Counted from the first letter of the stretch, positions 40,616-53,094 are shown. The stretch: 64,000 nucleotides of DNA from Pyricularia pennisetigena (GCF_004337985.1 NC_043744.1:5965189-6029188), one strand, 5' to 3'. The notes: generated by a model from the letters alone, not told the origin. Numbers and translations: made by a program.

Positions 40616-42300
40616 TCAAGCGTTCACAACGCCGTACCACACCAGACCCAACAACGCTCCCATGATGATAACGATCGGAGGGTCCACGCCAAACGAGTAG
40701 CCAAAGACAAAACTGGACGCCGTCACGACCACCCACCAGGCCTCTTGACCGAGGTTCGTGCCCTGTTGGAAACCCTGATCGATGTAACCAATCTGCCACA
40801 GGCGGTAGACCGCAGTGTAGACCAATCCGACAGCAGCGGCGTTGACGCCCCTGATCATCGACTTGACCCACCTGATGCCCCGGATCGCGCTCCATATGCC
40901 CATAGTTCCATGGACAATGGTCAAACCTGGGATGAAGATACCCAAGAACCCGATTGCGGCGCCGACAACCGATGGATAGCCCCCGTTGACGGCCGTCAGG
41001 GCGCCCAAGTAGACGGCAAAGTTGAAGTTGGGTCCTGGGAAGCTCTGCTGGATGGCAAGGCCGATCAGAAAGTCGCGGGGGCTCACCCAACCCTCGGCGA
41101 CGACGTACTCGCTTAGCAGTGGAATAACGACGGGTCCGCCGCCGAAAATGATCGTTCCGGCGAGGTACAGGTTTCCAAAGAGGCTGAATAGGAGTGGTTT
41201 GTCAGGGAGGACGCCGCGCAGGACCATGACCACGATGAACGTCAGCAGGAAAGCGATGATGATGCCAAGGCCAAAGGCCCAGGAGAAGTTGAGCACGCGG
41301 TCCTGTGGGACGGTCCTTGGCTCCGTCTCGGTCTGCAGCCGCTCGTCTTCAGTGACGGGTAGGGATTCGCCGCTGGCCGGTCTCTGCTGGCTCCCCGTCT
41401 GGCGCTCTCTTGCGGTGCCCGAGGGGCCGACAGTGCTGGCGGCGTCATGCTCCACCCGTTGAGCCTCTGGGAGGTTCAGGGACTCGGGCTCCTCCACGTG
41501 TCTCCGGGGCTTTTTGAACACGCCCACCACGGCTTTGATGGGCCCATGAAGCCAGCGGTAGTCGTGGATGACGGTTGCGAGGCCGCCCAGGACTATCAAA
41601 AGAGGAAAGTACCACAGCGCATTGTACATGATGCCGGCGGCCGCGCCCAGGAAGACGAGCATGTGGGTGATGTTGTCGGTGATGGCCTTTTCTGACAGCT
41701 GCACAGCGGCCACGGCGATGATGCCTACGGTCGAAGCGTTTAGACCGGAGAGCAGAGCGTATGCGATGCGAGGGAGCGAATCTCCAATGTTGGAGACGCC
41801 GATCGAGAGGCCATACATTCCCAGGGCGCCGGGCAAGCTGGGGAAGTTAGTAGAGCTGCCGCTTAGTATACTGAGCGTGGGAACTTACCTCCAGATCAGA
41901 AAGCCCAGCAGGGCGGAAAGGAAGCCGTCATGGATCAGGTTGATGCAGTAGTGCATCTTGGTGCTGCCCGGACCGGATGTGGCCTGGCAGACACTGAATA
42001 ATTCTTGATACTAGCTGGGGTTGGTTACCAGTTCTAGTCTCACCCGGAACGGTCAACGACTTACAGTCTGTTCGTCGATCCATTGCAGCTTTTGAACGAA
42101 TTTATCATGAAACTATGTGACGAAACGATTTGTTGGCAATGCTGCGACAAAAAACCACCTATACACCGACTTACAATCTTGAAATGAACTGGTGGGCCAC
42201 CAAATGCCGTGAACCCAAGGTGATAGTTGGTACGCATGGTATTGGCCAATCCGCGACCCAAATTGTCGGGCCTCCAGCCTCCCCAGCGACGGATAGCCAT
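40616..42300 (-). CDS. Chromate ion transporter (CHR family, two-domain)
   Basis: Four exons on the minus strand: 42300-42175, 42112-42065, 42010-41889 and 41837-40616. Introns of 62, 54 and 51 nt all have good GTAAGT donors. The product is 505 residues. The 16-codon second exon reads FHDKFVQKLQWIDEQT and links GFTAFGGPPVHFKI to YQELFSVCQATSGPGSTKM, exactly the CHR N-terminal domain. The second half repeats the pattern: IIFGGGPVVIPLLSEYVV and LAIQQSFPGPNFNFAVYLG. Each domain carries the FGG-P and PGP/GPG motifs and about five to six membrane segments, separated by a ~110-residue hydrophilic loop. Family members export chromate or related oxyanions (sulfate antiport) and are patchily distributed in fungi. 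An in-frame Met at 42351 would add 17 residues. Confidence 0.95.
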
Positions 42301-43286
42301 TTTCTGTAAAAGCGAGTGCCTTGTTATAGCTCGACGTCGAAAGAGAAGCAAGACGAAGAGTCTGCAGGCTGAAATATTGCGGCGACAGATCCACCAACCA
42401 TCAGCCCAGCTCCGGCGCGCCGAATGACGGCCTCTCGTCTAGACACGTGCGGCTGACTTACCGGGGAATCTCAACTTTTATTTTCGGTTATTTCAATGAC
42501 CATAGACGACGAGTCTATTTTGATTCCGTGCGAATATGATGTGCCATGCTCCCTGGCGGTAGAGCTCATGATACAACAAGGCTATGTACACAAAACCGTC
42601 TTCTGCGAGTTCAGTCGGCTGGATGATTCATTGTGTCAGCTGCAAACCCCTGTCTGGTCTACTGGATGAAGTTGTTCCTGATTGCGTGCTCAATTGCGCG
42701 AACCAGTTTGGGATCCGCCAAGTCTCGCCAAGCGTGGTTTGGTTGCTGTCAGTAACTGATGTTGCACTAAAGAACACAGCCGAAAGACGAAAACTCCCGT
42801 CTCTGACTAATGCCAGTGACTTTGGTAAATATAGCCTGCAACAACTGAGATATAACTGTAGAGATGTCTTGGTCTATTGACTAAATAACTGATTGCCATA
42901 ATCCCCGATCTGATCTCTCTGCACCAAGGCGGATTTATGCAAAGGGCGCACACGGCATACCAGAAATATCTAGCCGCTTACTGTCGATGATAGATGCACA
43001 GCTTCATGGTTTGGCTTTGTACTCTTTGCAGGCTTCATACTCATTGCAGTCTTGTCTTTCTGCCCTACTGTATGTGTGCAGCAGGTGGCCACTGAGAAAA
43101 AGCTGATGCATCTACGAGTTTTAGCGAGTTGCCGATAATACGGGAGTCTCCCATGAGGAGCATACGGAGAATAAGAACTATAAAATGTGAGAGACGAAGG
43201 AATATCGCAAATCAGGTACAAGCATGCTATACAGTACCTACCTAGCCAGCACCTGTTACAGCCGACAGACAAGACACCGTAGAAAA
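42301..43286. other. Intergenic region
   Basis: About 990 bp upstream of the chromate transporter gene. Only short, unsupported open frames were found. No RNA gene or repeat is seen. Confidence 0.5.
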
Positions 43287-43997
43287 TCATCCCAGAATCT
43301 GCACCGTCTTATTGCACTCCTCTTCGTTGTAATACTTCTTCAGCACTGCCCAGTACTCGTCTTCCCTCGTCAGAGCATATCCCCTCCCGTATAGTACCCT
43401 CTCCGCCCGCCGAAACAGCGTCATGCAGCTCTGCAGCTTCAACACGTCCACTTGGCTACCCATCAGCGCCACGGCCGTTCCCGCCTCGCTGCCCGCAACG
43501 ACGGCCACCATCTCGCGCAGCCGCCTCCCCAGCACCGGGTGGCGCAGGAACTCGACCGCCTCGGCCAGGTCGCGCACAGCGTACCTCGCGCTGGTGAGCG
43601 ACGGCCTGGCCGCGACGCCCGCCAGCTGGGGGAAGATGTACCACATCCAGTGCGACCGCTTTGCGCCGGCGCGCATCTCCTCCAGCGCCGTCTCGTAGCA
43701 GTTGTTGCTCTGCGCCTGGACGAAACGGTCCAGGTCGTTGGGGGCTGATGCTTCGCTGCCGAGCTGAGCAGGCCGTTGGCGGAGGCTCAGCTCCCTGGTC
43801 TGGAAAGGCACCGTCACCACCGGCGCGGCCAGGTCCACCCTGTAGTTTTGCTCGGGTCCGTCGCCGGGGAACGGGAGGACGGGCTGTAGACCTCTGCCGG
43901 TGACGACATCAAAAGGGCCGTCGGGGAGGTCATCTTGTGGAAAGTCTACGCAGTAGTAGACCTTTGGAGTTTTCCGTAAGTGCCAGGGCCGGGACAT
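43287..43997 (-). CDS. DUF1810-domain protein
   Basis: A single-exon ORF of 236 residues. Residues ~88-236 match the DUF1810 family: DLDRFVQAQSNNCYETALEE, GAKRSHWMWYIFPQLAG, YAVRDLAEAVEFLRHPVLGR, and the C-terminal LQSCMTLFRRAER with YYNEEECNKTVQIL. In bacteria and fungi this is a small stand-alone helical domain of no established function. Here it has an extra ~85-residue N-terminal segment (MSRPWHLRKTPKVYYCVDFP...) that I do not recognise. No signal peptide or membrane segment is visible. The assignment rests on the highly conserved HWMWYIFPQ and LRHPVLG blocks. Confidence 0.85.
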   Translation of the reverse strand: MSRPWHLRKTPKVYYCVDFPQDDLPDGPFDVVTGRGLQPVLPFPGDGPEQNYRVDLAAPVVTVPFQTRELSLRQRPAQLGSEASAPNDLDRFVQAQSNNCYETALEEMRAGAKRSHWMWYIFPQLAGVAARPSLTSARYAVRDLAEAVEFLRHPVLGRRLREMVAVVAGSEAGTAVALMGSQVDVLKLQSCMTLFRRAERVLYGRGYALTREDEYWAVLKKYYNEEECNKTVQILG

Positions 43998-44358
43998 GGC
44001 GGCCTGCTGTGATTCGGGTGAATTTAATCTGCCAAAGTCATCAGATCCATTTCAGGGAAGCGTACAGGAAGACTATTTGTAGCCGAGTCAAGAATCTTTG
44101 TCCTGAGACAAAGACATTCCGCAATGCTTCGACAAACATCGGCAAACAGTGACAATGCTGATTGACTGATTGACGACAAACGAATGCAAGAGAACTGCAC
44201 TGTCTTTCAAGCCTCCTTTGTGGCCGGCCTGGCAAACAGATATGCTTTGAGGATTCAGTCGTGGAAAACATGGTTACTGTATTAAAGGCACTGACGCTTT
44301 TGTATCCCTGCCCAGAAATTGCCTGATATTATCTACACAGCGTCCTATCCTTACGACT
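43998..44358. other. Short intergenic region
   Basis: About 360 bp between two minus-strand genes, probably the promoter of the DUF1810 gene plus the 3' region of the AP-1 mu gene. No gene is seen. Confidence 0.4.
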
Positions 44359-45815
44359 TTATACCGCATCCGGCAACCGCACGGCTATGTCACCGGATTG
44401 AGTGATATATCTCACCCAAGGAAGTGACGGGTATTGGAGCTGCAAACGTTAGCTGACGAAGAGATGGAGGAGTCGGTGCAAACGTACCTTTGGTTCTGTA
44501 ATCTTCAAATACCTCACCTGAATCCCACTTGTCGTAAAGTAAGGAATCTCAAACTTGACCTGAATCGGCCTCTTTCCGCCCTTGCCAGGACCACCAACGC
44601 CACCCATGCTACCACCAAAACCACCCGTCATGCCTCCACCGTGCTCATCATCGCCCCTGACGCTCGGAAGACCCAGCTCCGCCCGCATCAGGAACTCTTT
44701 GCCGCCACCAAACTGCTTAATCTTCCACACGATGGCGCTTTGCTCCGGCGCATAGTGCACACTGCCGATGTTGGTCCTGAACCGTGGTGTATCGGCGTCG
44801 TCCGGCACCGGCACCACAATCTCTACGTTGTTGGCGGTGGAACGGCGCTTGAACTGGGCCTTGGCCTTGAGCATGTACTCTATACGCGAGCCGCTGTGCG
44901 ACTCGACCACGCACTCGACCCAGATCAGTGGCTTGACCTGAGTGTTCAGGCGGTAAGACATGAGCTCGAATTCACCATCAGGGGGGATGAAGCTGATGGT
45001 GCGGTCGTTCTCGAATCGTGAAAGGCGAACACACTGGTGGAACTTAACGTCCTCCATCTCGATGGCCTTGCCTCGTGTCGTCCGTCCAGTTGTCTCAAAC
45101 ATGACCTTGTCGTTCAGGCCAAGGCGGAGCTCTGGCATGCCCGAGAGGTAGCATTTCATTTTGATGGCACCTAGAATTTCTGACCGAAGCACGTTGCCGT
45201 TGGACGACACCAGCAGGTTGAGAGACTCGACCACATCCAAAAACACCTCGTTCTTGCGGTACCGGATTCCTTCAGAACGCCAGCTGACGGCGTTGGTGAC
45301 GGCGATTGGCGGACGGGCCTGGATCTCGAGTTTGTGTGATTCTTGTGTGATGTACTCTTGAAGGATCTTGGACTCGGTGGTTTGTGGATAACCAAAATCC
45401 ATCATCTCGTCGAGGAGCTCGTAGATGATGACAAAGTTGTCTCTAATCGACTCCTCCTCCAAGGCTTTGAAGTATTCGGTAAAGACCTCGACGATCTTGT
45501 GAAGGAAAAGCAGGATCTCGGCGGCATTGGTGTTGCGTTTTGTCAGGGCGAGGAGGTAGAGGTTGTTGTGGCGGATGTAGAGATACTGCGGGTATAAATC
45601 AGTATCAGCGAGCCTGCCGTCTCCAGGTGCATAAAGGACGGACTAACGTTGATTCCCTCATGGGAGAAGCATGGTGGAACTGCTGATGATTCCTCTTCGG
45701 CTTCGCTGAGCAGGATCGGGAATTTTTCCACCGCAGACATGGGAATGTCTCCCCGGTAGTTTCGGGCCAGGAGGGTCTTGCCCTTGAGGTCGAGAAAGAA
45801 GAGTGCGGAAGCCAT
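44359..45815 (-). CDS. APM1: AP-1 clathrin adaptor complex mu subunit
   Basis: Three exons (45815-45648, 45585-44488 and 44439-44359) across introns of 62 and 48 nt give 448 residues, the normal mu-1 length. The N-terminus MASALFFLDLKGKTLLARNY with YLYIRHNNLYLLALTKRNTN is the longin-like domain. NFVIIYELLDEMMDFGYPQT and TTESKILQEYITQ precede the mu homology domain (AVSWRSEGIRYRKNEVFLDV, RLGLNDKVMFE, FIPPDGEFELMSYR), which binds YxxPhi sorting signals. The last exon adds LQYPSLPWVRYITQSGDIAV, the family-typical C-terminus. A Gly-rich insert (GGGMTGGFGGSMGGVGG) occupies a loop before the end. Together with beta, gamma and sigma subunits the protein sorts cargo between the trans-Golgi network and endosomes. 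The Gly-rich loop is the only oddity. Confidence 0.95.
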
Positions 45816-48800
45816 CGCGACGATGCCTGCCCGAGGCGATGTCCTGGACCGAGGGGCTAGGCGACAAACCAAGTATACTGCTTCTTCTGCTTGGCCGATG
45901 GTAGCAAGCGCCAGCAGATGCAGACGACGTAACCAGCCACGCAAGGCTGTAGGTGGTACTAGCGAGGTACGGCGGCTTGCGCAGGGGTATCAAGACATGC
46001 GGAGCTGAGGTCGCGATGGTGATGTTGGCGCGTTACACCGTACATGCCACCATCGCCAATTGACAGTGCCCAGCCTGAGCTATCGGCAGCCGTTCACAGC
46101 CGCCAAGGTGGGGTCGAGGGTCGATTACCTCAGCAGAGTTCAGCACGGACCACCAGATTGTTGCTCTAAAAGTGCGACTGCAAACTTTTTGCATCGTGAG
46201 AAACGTCTCTTCTCCCACGCGCCCTTTTAGACAGTGCAACCCATTATTTCCACGACTGATCACTGGCATTCTGTCAGTGGTCGACTGTGCAGCTGTTGAT
46301 GAGGATTGCGATTAGTGGCGCGGAGAAGAAGATATTTCGCTACGAATCCATAAGAACTGCCCGAGTATTTTGTGCGTCGTCGACGTGTGAGCTACCGTTG
46401 CTTTGGTGGTGTCAGAGGATTCGAACATTTAGCTGGAGTAACGATGCTCTGCCATGGATCGATTCTCAGCCGTCATTCTGTATCTTGATCAAGCCAAAAC
46501 CCAAATACCTGGCAAGCATGTCTCGCTCACCGCCATCAACTCATAGAGAGAGCCAAGCAGTTTCATCGCAGGTTCAGCTGATGATAGCCAACAACCCCGA
46601 TTTTCTGCAATCATCGCCACTCGTCCAGATGAAGTCTCAAAATTGCCCACGCGAAACCCAAAAGGGTAGTTCGTTCGGTTCTCCCAGGGCGATCCTTACA
46701 AAATTGAATAGAGTGTATCTTTTCGCTGGTGTCAAAAAAATTCTACGACAGACTTGTAGGATTGGAAACGCAAAGTAGCAGCGCGGAGATGTGTACATGC
46801 TTACTATGGTAGCATTTCTGACTCGTCCATACCTCGGGCATGAATATGAACCGAGCTGCTTGGTATCCATAGACACTTTTGACGCTATTTCAACGTTCTG
46901 ACAGTAGTCATGTGCACAATGCGACCTCTCTAGAGATGCCGACGTCGAAACGAAGGATTTACCCAACAGCTTTGTCGTCTTCCCAACGGAATCGTCACTG
47001 CGCATTCATAGGTTACTTAGCTCACCAGCCAAGTAAGAAACCTAAATACTTGGTACGTCGTTCATGGCAGATTCCCCGAAAGTTGTGGCGACGGATCCGG
47101 CTTTTCAGTTTTCATGTGATGGCAATTGACTCCACTAGGCGCCGTTTGTCTTTGGGAACCCAATCAGCGTCCCAACATGCATCACATTGCGCCGGTCCAG
47201 GGGCAGGCCATCGTGGCTAACGTGGTGGGGTGCATTCGTCTGACACGTGCTTTTGCCCCGACGACGTTCTGAGTTGTTGTCTTGCCGTTTGCCGTGCTGT
47301 CGATGCACATTCACGGTTGTCGTACAATTTCTGCACTCATTCTGGCCGCCGCAGCATGCGACCCGGCTGTCGGGATCGGGTTAGATAGTAACAATAAACA
47401 CAACCATGCCTTGGTCCGTAAACTCTGAACATGTGCGGTCGGTTAACATGAAGTAATGGAATCGTCCCGTAGTCCGAGTTACGCCAAAGGTCCCCTAGTG
47501 ACAGGAGTCTCAAGGTTCCAAGCTTAGCACTAACCAACAGACGACAAGCACATGCCTGAGCGGGACAGCAGGCTCCGTGGTGCATCAGCTCAAACTGGTC
47601 TGATTAAAAAGTTGTTCTACCCCAGACGATAGGAAGCATCGAAGGCTGCTTTGCATGTTCCGTGGGCACAAGGTATCTTGTTTGCTTTGCCCCTGTGGAC
47701 GTACGTAGTAAGCTCAAAACATTGGCAAATATCCGAACCAAAGGAAACCATATGTGACAGGGTTCTCCAGGCTTATATTCACAGGTGACCAGCAGATGGC
47801 GATACAGAATATGAAAAAAAAAAGTCAAAATTTTATCAATGCCTAACGATCTAGCGAGGGGAGACTACAGAGCATGCATAGTCGAAGAGTGTAGGTAGAG
47901 ACTTTATATATGGGTACATCTACTTCGTGGCATGTGCGGGGCTCTGGCAACCACATCCTTGGAAGATTGTTCGGAGCACCTGATCAATCTATTTGGTACT
48001 GTACCTGTGGTCAGACCAGGCCAGGGGCAGCGCTCAAAGTAGTAAAGACAAGTCTCTCTGGCGCTTTGCTGGTAATCACACGTAGTCTTGCAGCGGCGGC
48101 AACAGCAGCATTCGCACATGCTACAAAACCAACCAACACATGCAAATATTAACTCATCAGCTAAACAGAAAAAAAAAAAGTCTCGTCGGCATTAGCTGAC
48201 CAGGGTGTGGGGTCAACAATTGGTTCTCGTTGATCAGTCGGGACTTTTGGACCCACTTTGTGCCAATCGATGCCTCTTTCACGTTCATGATGGACACTTG
48301 CGGGTACAGACAGCCCTGCCGGTCTCACCCTGTTCGGTGATGGATCGAATGATTGCCTGCCTGGGCGGGCTGTCAATCCTCCTCCCACTCTCGGTTCCCA
48401 CCCTCACCAGCTTCACTCGGGCACAATTGTCGATTGTCACTGGACAAGGTTTTGCTGCTTGCCAGACCACAAAAAACAAAACACTGAGATTAGATTCAAG
48501 CTGAGTTCGTCCTACCCCTCGTCGACTGAGTAAACCTAAATTGCACCCCCTGCCTCTCGGTCACAAAATCTTGTGCAGGTCGAGTCTCGATTGGGAGCAT
48601 CAGTGGCTTGCACCGGCGCCCTAGAATCTCACGAGCTCGGGGATGATGCATGCACACTTACGGACGATTCGACTCTAATATCCTCGGTCTCGAACAGACT
48701 AGACTTTCCTTGTATTGAGGTTCCCGGAATTGCGACCGTCACTGCCGCGACAAACCCCGATTGCGTTCTGCCGCCCTGCCCTGCAAAGTGCCCAAATCTA

Positions 48801-48945
48801 CAATTCCGCGCTTCACTTGCTTGCCTCTGATCATCCCATCTTGAGCATCATGACCTGCTTGTGCTTGGTCTAGGACCTCGCGCAGTCCCGCCTACCCTGT
48901 CCCGTCCTCCATACAACTACGTCCGAACACTAGGATTACTGCCAG
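45816..48945. other. 3.1-kb gene-free stretch
   Basis: This is the longest non-coding interval in the window. Open frames are short, occur on both strands and have no recognisable product; I reject them as genes. An A-rich tract lies near 47814-47823 and another near 48170-48179. The last ~400 bp, pyrimidine-rich and leading into the OPI1 start, is probably a promoter and 5' leader. I saw no tRNA or repeat. An unannotated non-coding RNA cannot be excluded. Confidence 0.4.
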
Positions 48946-50921
48946 ATGGATGGATACCAGCACCGACTCGCATCCACACTGCAAGACCGCCAGGATCACA
49001 TGCTCGTACGACGCTCAACGGAAATGAACCACGACGGTGCTAAATCTCTGCCCTCGCCCGCTGTCATGACTTTGGAAACTCGGCCGATTTCTCCACCCTT
49101 TTCATCCAGTCAACTCGGGCCCTTGCCGTCGCTAAACCTTCACCACAAGCCTCGCGACTCCCCGACTTTGGCCTCATTCTCCGATATACCCAGCAACGAG
49201 TTGGCTCCCATCGCCCTCGACCGTCATCGTTGCTCCCTGTCCCCCATCGGAAGTCAGAACAGCGCCCCTATCCTACCTCCCATTGCGACGCTCACCCAGT
49301 CTCTAGAGCCCCTCCGCCTGAGGACACCGTCGCAGCCACAGACGTCGCCGCCCGTCCAGGAACAGAGACGACCATCGCCGCCGAGGTTGACGAGCTGGCC
49401 AACCGGTAACCCGCTGACGACGTATTACACACCCAGTCATGCACAGGCTGCCGAATCGCCTGCAAGGATGGATGTGGACATGAGCACTACGCCACGGGCT
49501 GGTAGCGTCAGCCTTGACGACCCAGACGTCCGTATGGCTGCTGAAGCATTGGGGGACTTGCGCGCTGGTAAGACTCGAGGACTCTTGTCTTGTTTACGTG
49601 TTGCTGACTGCTGGCAGACTTTGTTTCGACACCGAAACAACCGGCGCAATCGCAAAGACCACAACAAGAACCGATACTTCAACTCCTGACGACTTCGCAT
49701 CCCCTGCTAGCCAAGACGATAGAAGGCACGACGACAGCGTACAACACCTCAAAGAACTATTCGCCACGGTTCAAGTCGGGAGCAGAATACGTCGAGGGGT
49801 ATTTGACTCCCATTGGTAACACACTGGGGTCGGTTGGTCGGGTGACGGGCGTCGAAGGCGGTGTGAGATGGTTTCTCAAAGGATCGGCACGACGGCAACC
49901 ATCTTCGTCGGATCTTGAGTCGGGGGAAAGTTCGCGCAGCAAGAGGAGGAGGATGATGCCGTCTGGAGACGAAGAGACGGAGTATGCTGAGGATCGAAGG
50001 GGTATCATGTCACCGCCACCGCCGCCGTCCAACATGGAGTTTGACCCATTTGCCTACCGCAGCAAAGAGCGTCGCATGTCGATGAGCACGGTGGACAGTC
50101 TCCCGGCCTATGACGATGCAAAATCACCCGCATACACCGAAGCCGCTGGCGATGACCAGCGCTCCCCGGTGCCCCGTAGCCCCGCATGGCAGTCGCGCTT
50201 GATCATGTCTACGTCTGGTCTCAGCATCGCCATGTCTGAAGAGTCTCTGCGCAGCCTCAAGTATTGTCTGCAGTGGCTGCGCTGGGCCAACGACCGTATT
50301 GCCAATGCCATTGGTGCTCTCAAGGTCACTCTGGAACAGTTTGAGCGTCACCCCGAGACCGGAGAGGTTACTTCGAAACAGGTCACGATCGAAATCCCTA
50401 TCGATGGGGCAATGGTGGTCGACGAGTCGAGGCCGAATGAAGCTCCAGAGCGAAGGTCCAACGAGGAACTAGGCCAGCGGGTTGCGGCACTCAAGTCGGA
50501 CGTTCTCAAGACGCTTCGCGCCGTCATCGAGACGGTCAGCAAATACGCCGGTGGTGCGCTCCCCGACAACGCGCGGGTGCTCGTCAAGCGGCACCTGACC
50601 AGCCTGCCTCAGCGCTTCAAGCTGGCCAGCCAAGCGGACCAGTCTTCGGCCGGGCCCTCATCCAGCGGCAGCAACAGCGAAAAGGATGTCCGCGAGGGCG
50701 CGCAACGCGTCTTGGTGCTGGCGCAGGAGGGTCTCGACATGATGGCCCAGGTCAGCGGTGTGCTAGACGGAACAATCGTCAGTGCCGAGGAGTGGTGCGC
50801 CCGTCTCGGCAAGAAGAAGCAGGATGAGAGGGCTGCGTTGACTGGTGCTGCCAGTCAACCAGAGAAGCCATTGGAGCCCCTCACCAGCGTTGGGATCGAC
50901 GGAGATGTCAAGATGGGATAG
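48946..50921 (+). CDS. OPI1: OPI1-type transcriptional repressor of phospholipid synthesis
   Basis: Two exons (48946-49567 and 49618-50921) across a 50-nt intron (GTAAGA...TGGCAG) give 641 residues. Splicing joins ALGDLRA to DFVSTPKQPAQ and opens the Opi1 domain (PF08618): HPLLAKTIEGTTTAYNTSKN, SGAEYVEGYLTPIGNTLGSV, SLPAYDDAKSPAY, and the diagnostic MSTSGLSIAMSEESLRSLKY then CLQWLRWANDRI. A basic cluster (SKRRRM) is a possible nuclear signal. In yeast Opi1 senses phosphatidic acid at the ER and represses inositol/choline-responsive genes through Ino2/Ino4. Filamentous fungi keep the repressor although their INO regulators differ. The first ~200 residues are Pro/Ser-rich and disordered. A second Met at 49024 is an alternative start. 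Confidence 0.93.
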
Positions 50922-51953
50922 GCAGTACGCTTCCCGACGACACTAGCCGGTCATCTCTTCTTCGACGCAGCACCTTGAGTGGTGCCCTGCCAACTTGCAC
51001 TTGATTTCTTTGTCATGAAATTATACCACATACCACGCCTGCTGCTGGCGCTGAAGCATGCACTGTCACTAAATTTCCTTGTCTGCTATCGAGTACCCTC
51101 TGCTGCGGTTTTTATTCCATTTAAGCCACTATCTTATCTTTTGTTACGTGGGAGTTACAGTATTCTCTTTCATGACAGTCCAAAAGCGTCGCCGCTGATC
51201 AGGTTTACTGAGCTTTGGATCGCATTAGTGATCTTGTCATCTGTTGAGCTTTCTTTTGTTGGTCCATATATTGTTTGACAATGGCTTTGACATTTGCGGA
51301 TGCGGCGACATCGTTTGTGGGATGCGCGGAAAATCTAGGTTTACGTGCAAAATGGAAATCGGGAAAACAGATATCTACGGAGGCTTCAGCTCTTTTACTG
51401 CGAGGGTTGTTGATGTAGACAACGCCTTCAGTGGAGCGTAAATAGGCATAACAATACATACTGTTACCTAAGTTTCGATGAGCTTTGTAGTCCATTGCTA
51501 ATACGTTTATTATGAATACCTACATAGTCGTCAACGTCATGCTCTGTCGCTTTACCCCGTGCGAATCATTCTGCTCTGGAACCAGCTGATTCGCATCTAG
51601 AACTAGGCCTTGATTGGAAATCTTCGGGTCATCTTTGTCTTGGATAGTCGGACATAGACCACCCTTTGCATACGATCCCCAAGATCACTGCCCAGTACCC
51701 GAGATGTTTCCAATTAACGACCGCCATTGGTGCAATATTACCCCTGCGGACAGCTGGACGGGTACTGGTCCCTAGCGCACCAGCTGAGGAAGGTGAAAGC
51801 CCTTCAGCTTTGAACCAAGATGCTGCATCTATTAATAGAAATCCTACAAGCAAGTATATGATGATATATGGATATATAGCCTGGAAAGTAGCCACCAAAA
51901 GAAAAAAAGCCAAGTCCAGCCAACCAGCCACAACCGACAACACGAAACTCGCA
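50922..51953. other. Intergenic region with TATA-like element
   Basis: About 1 kb between OPI1 and the lysozyme gene. TATATAG at 51874-51880, about 75 bp before the lysozyme start codon, is a plausible core promoter element. Short open frames (e.g. minus-strand 51205-51495) are unsupported. Confidence 0.4.
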
Positions 51954-53094
51954 ATGCTTCTCCAAACCATCACGACACTAGCGCTCCTGGCAGGCCTCGC
52001 CGCCTCGCAGCAGACCTGCGCCCTCTCGACCACGGGCCAGCAGGGCCTCTGCCTTTCCACGTCCAGCTGCAGGAGCTCGGGCGGCACCTCGACGCCCAAC
52101 CTCTGCCCGGGCACGCCGGCCGACGTCCAGTGCTGCACCTACGGCACCTGCACCGTCCCTGCCCAGGCGAACCTCACGGGCCTGTGCGTGCCGTCCGCCT
52201 CGTGCACCGACGGCACCGTCACCAGGGGCCGCTGCCCCGGCGACGCGGGCATCACCTGCTGCACGTGGCGGTCGTGCAGCGCACCCGGCGGCGTTCCCGG
52301 GTCGTGCGTGCCGGCCGAGGGCTGTGCGGCGGGCGGCACGACGACGAGCGGGTTGTGTCCGGGCCCAAAGGGGGTTAAATGTTGTGATTATGGCAGGTGC
52401 AAAGCGGACGGGAGGGATGGGTTCTGTCAGCGCCGCGGCACGTGTGGTGGGACGGCCGTGGCGGGTGGCGGGTGTGCTACCGCTCTGGGGGTCGAGTGTT
52501 GTGTGAGTGCGGGCGGCGGAGGCGGCGGTGAGGAGTGCGGCCCGCCCAAGCTGAACCAGGCCTCGTTGGATCTGGTCAAGGAGTTTGAGGGATGGTTTCC
52601 TGATATTTGTAAGACCTCCACCAAACGTCGCCTGCATCTGGCAGATTCTGACCAGGACAAAAACAGATCTCGACCCGGTCGGCCTCCCCACTGTCGGATA
52701 CGGCCACCTATGCAGCAACCCAAGCTGCTCCGAGGTCCCCTACCCGATCCCTCTGTCCGTGGCCGACGGGGAGGCGCTGCTGCAGTCGGACCTCGGCATC
52801 GCGCGCCGCTGCCTCTCGGAGGACCTGGTCGACTCGGTGGTGCTGAACCCGAACCAGTACGGGGCGCTGGTCAGCTGGGTGTTCAACATGGGTTGCGGGG
52901 CGCAAAAGTCGTCGACGCTGACGGCGAGGCTCAACGCCGGCGAGGACAAGAGCGTCGTTGTGGGCGAGGAGCTGCCGAGGTGGGTTTACGCCGGCGGCCA
53001 GGTGCTCAATGGTCTGGTCAGGAGGAGGAGGGCAGAGGTTGTGCTGTTTGACACGCCGGCTGAGGGTGTTGCTCATCCGCCGAGACCGTGCTAG
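51954..53094 (+). CDS. Secreted GH24 lysozyme with four Cys-rich repeats
   Basis: Two exons (51954-52608 and 52667-53094; 58-nt intron GTAAGA...AAACAG) give 360 residues. A signal peptide (MLLQTITTLALLAGLAAS) is followed by four similar six-cysteine modules at about residues 22-61, 66-103, 108-144 and 149-183. Each has the pattern C...C...C...C...CC, with a G[LS]C or GFC near the second Cys and CPG-like text before the CC pair. A Gly-rich linker leads to a phage-type lysozyme domain: LVKEFEGWFPDIYLDPVGLP, TVGYGHLC, LNPNQYGALVSWVFNMGCGA and AEVVLFDTP. Glu212 in FEG is the expected catalytic acid; the DPVGLPTVGYGH block forms the active-site lobe. The enzyme should cleave peptidoglycan outside the cell, for antibacterial defence or feeding. 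GH24 in fungi is generally attributed to bacterial/phage origin. The repeats may bind wall polymer. Confidence 0.92.

Noticed and set aside
46390..46440. TTCGAA-containing stretch resembling a tRNA T-arm
   Set aside because: The flanking bases do not pair as a T-stem and no matching D-arm or acceptor stem was found.
46287..46778. 163-aa ORF in the 3.1-kb gene-free stretch
   Set aside because: No motif; mixed composition with several rare-codon runs, and no neighbouring exon joins to it.
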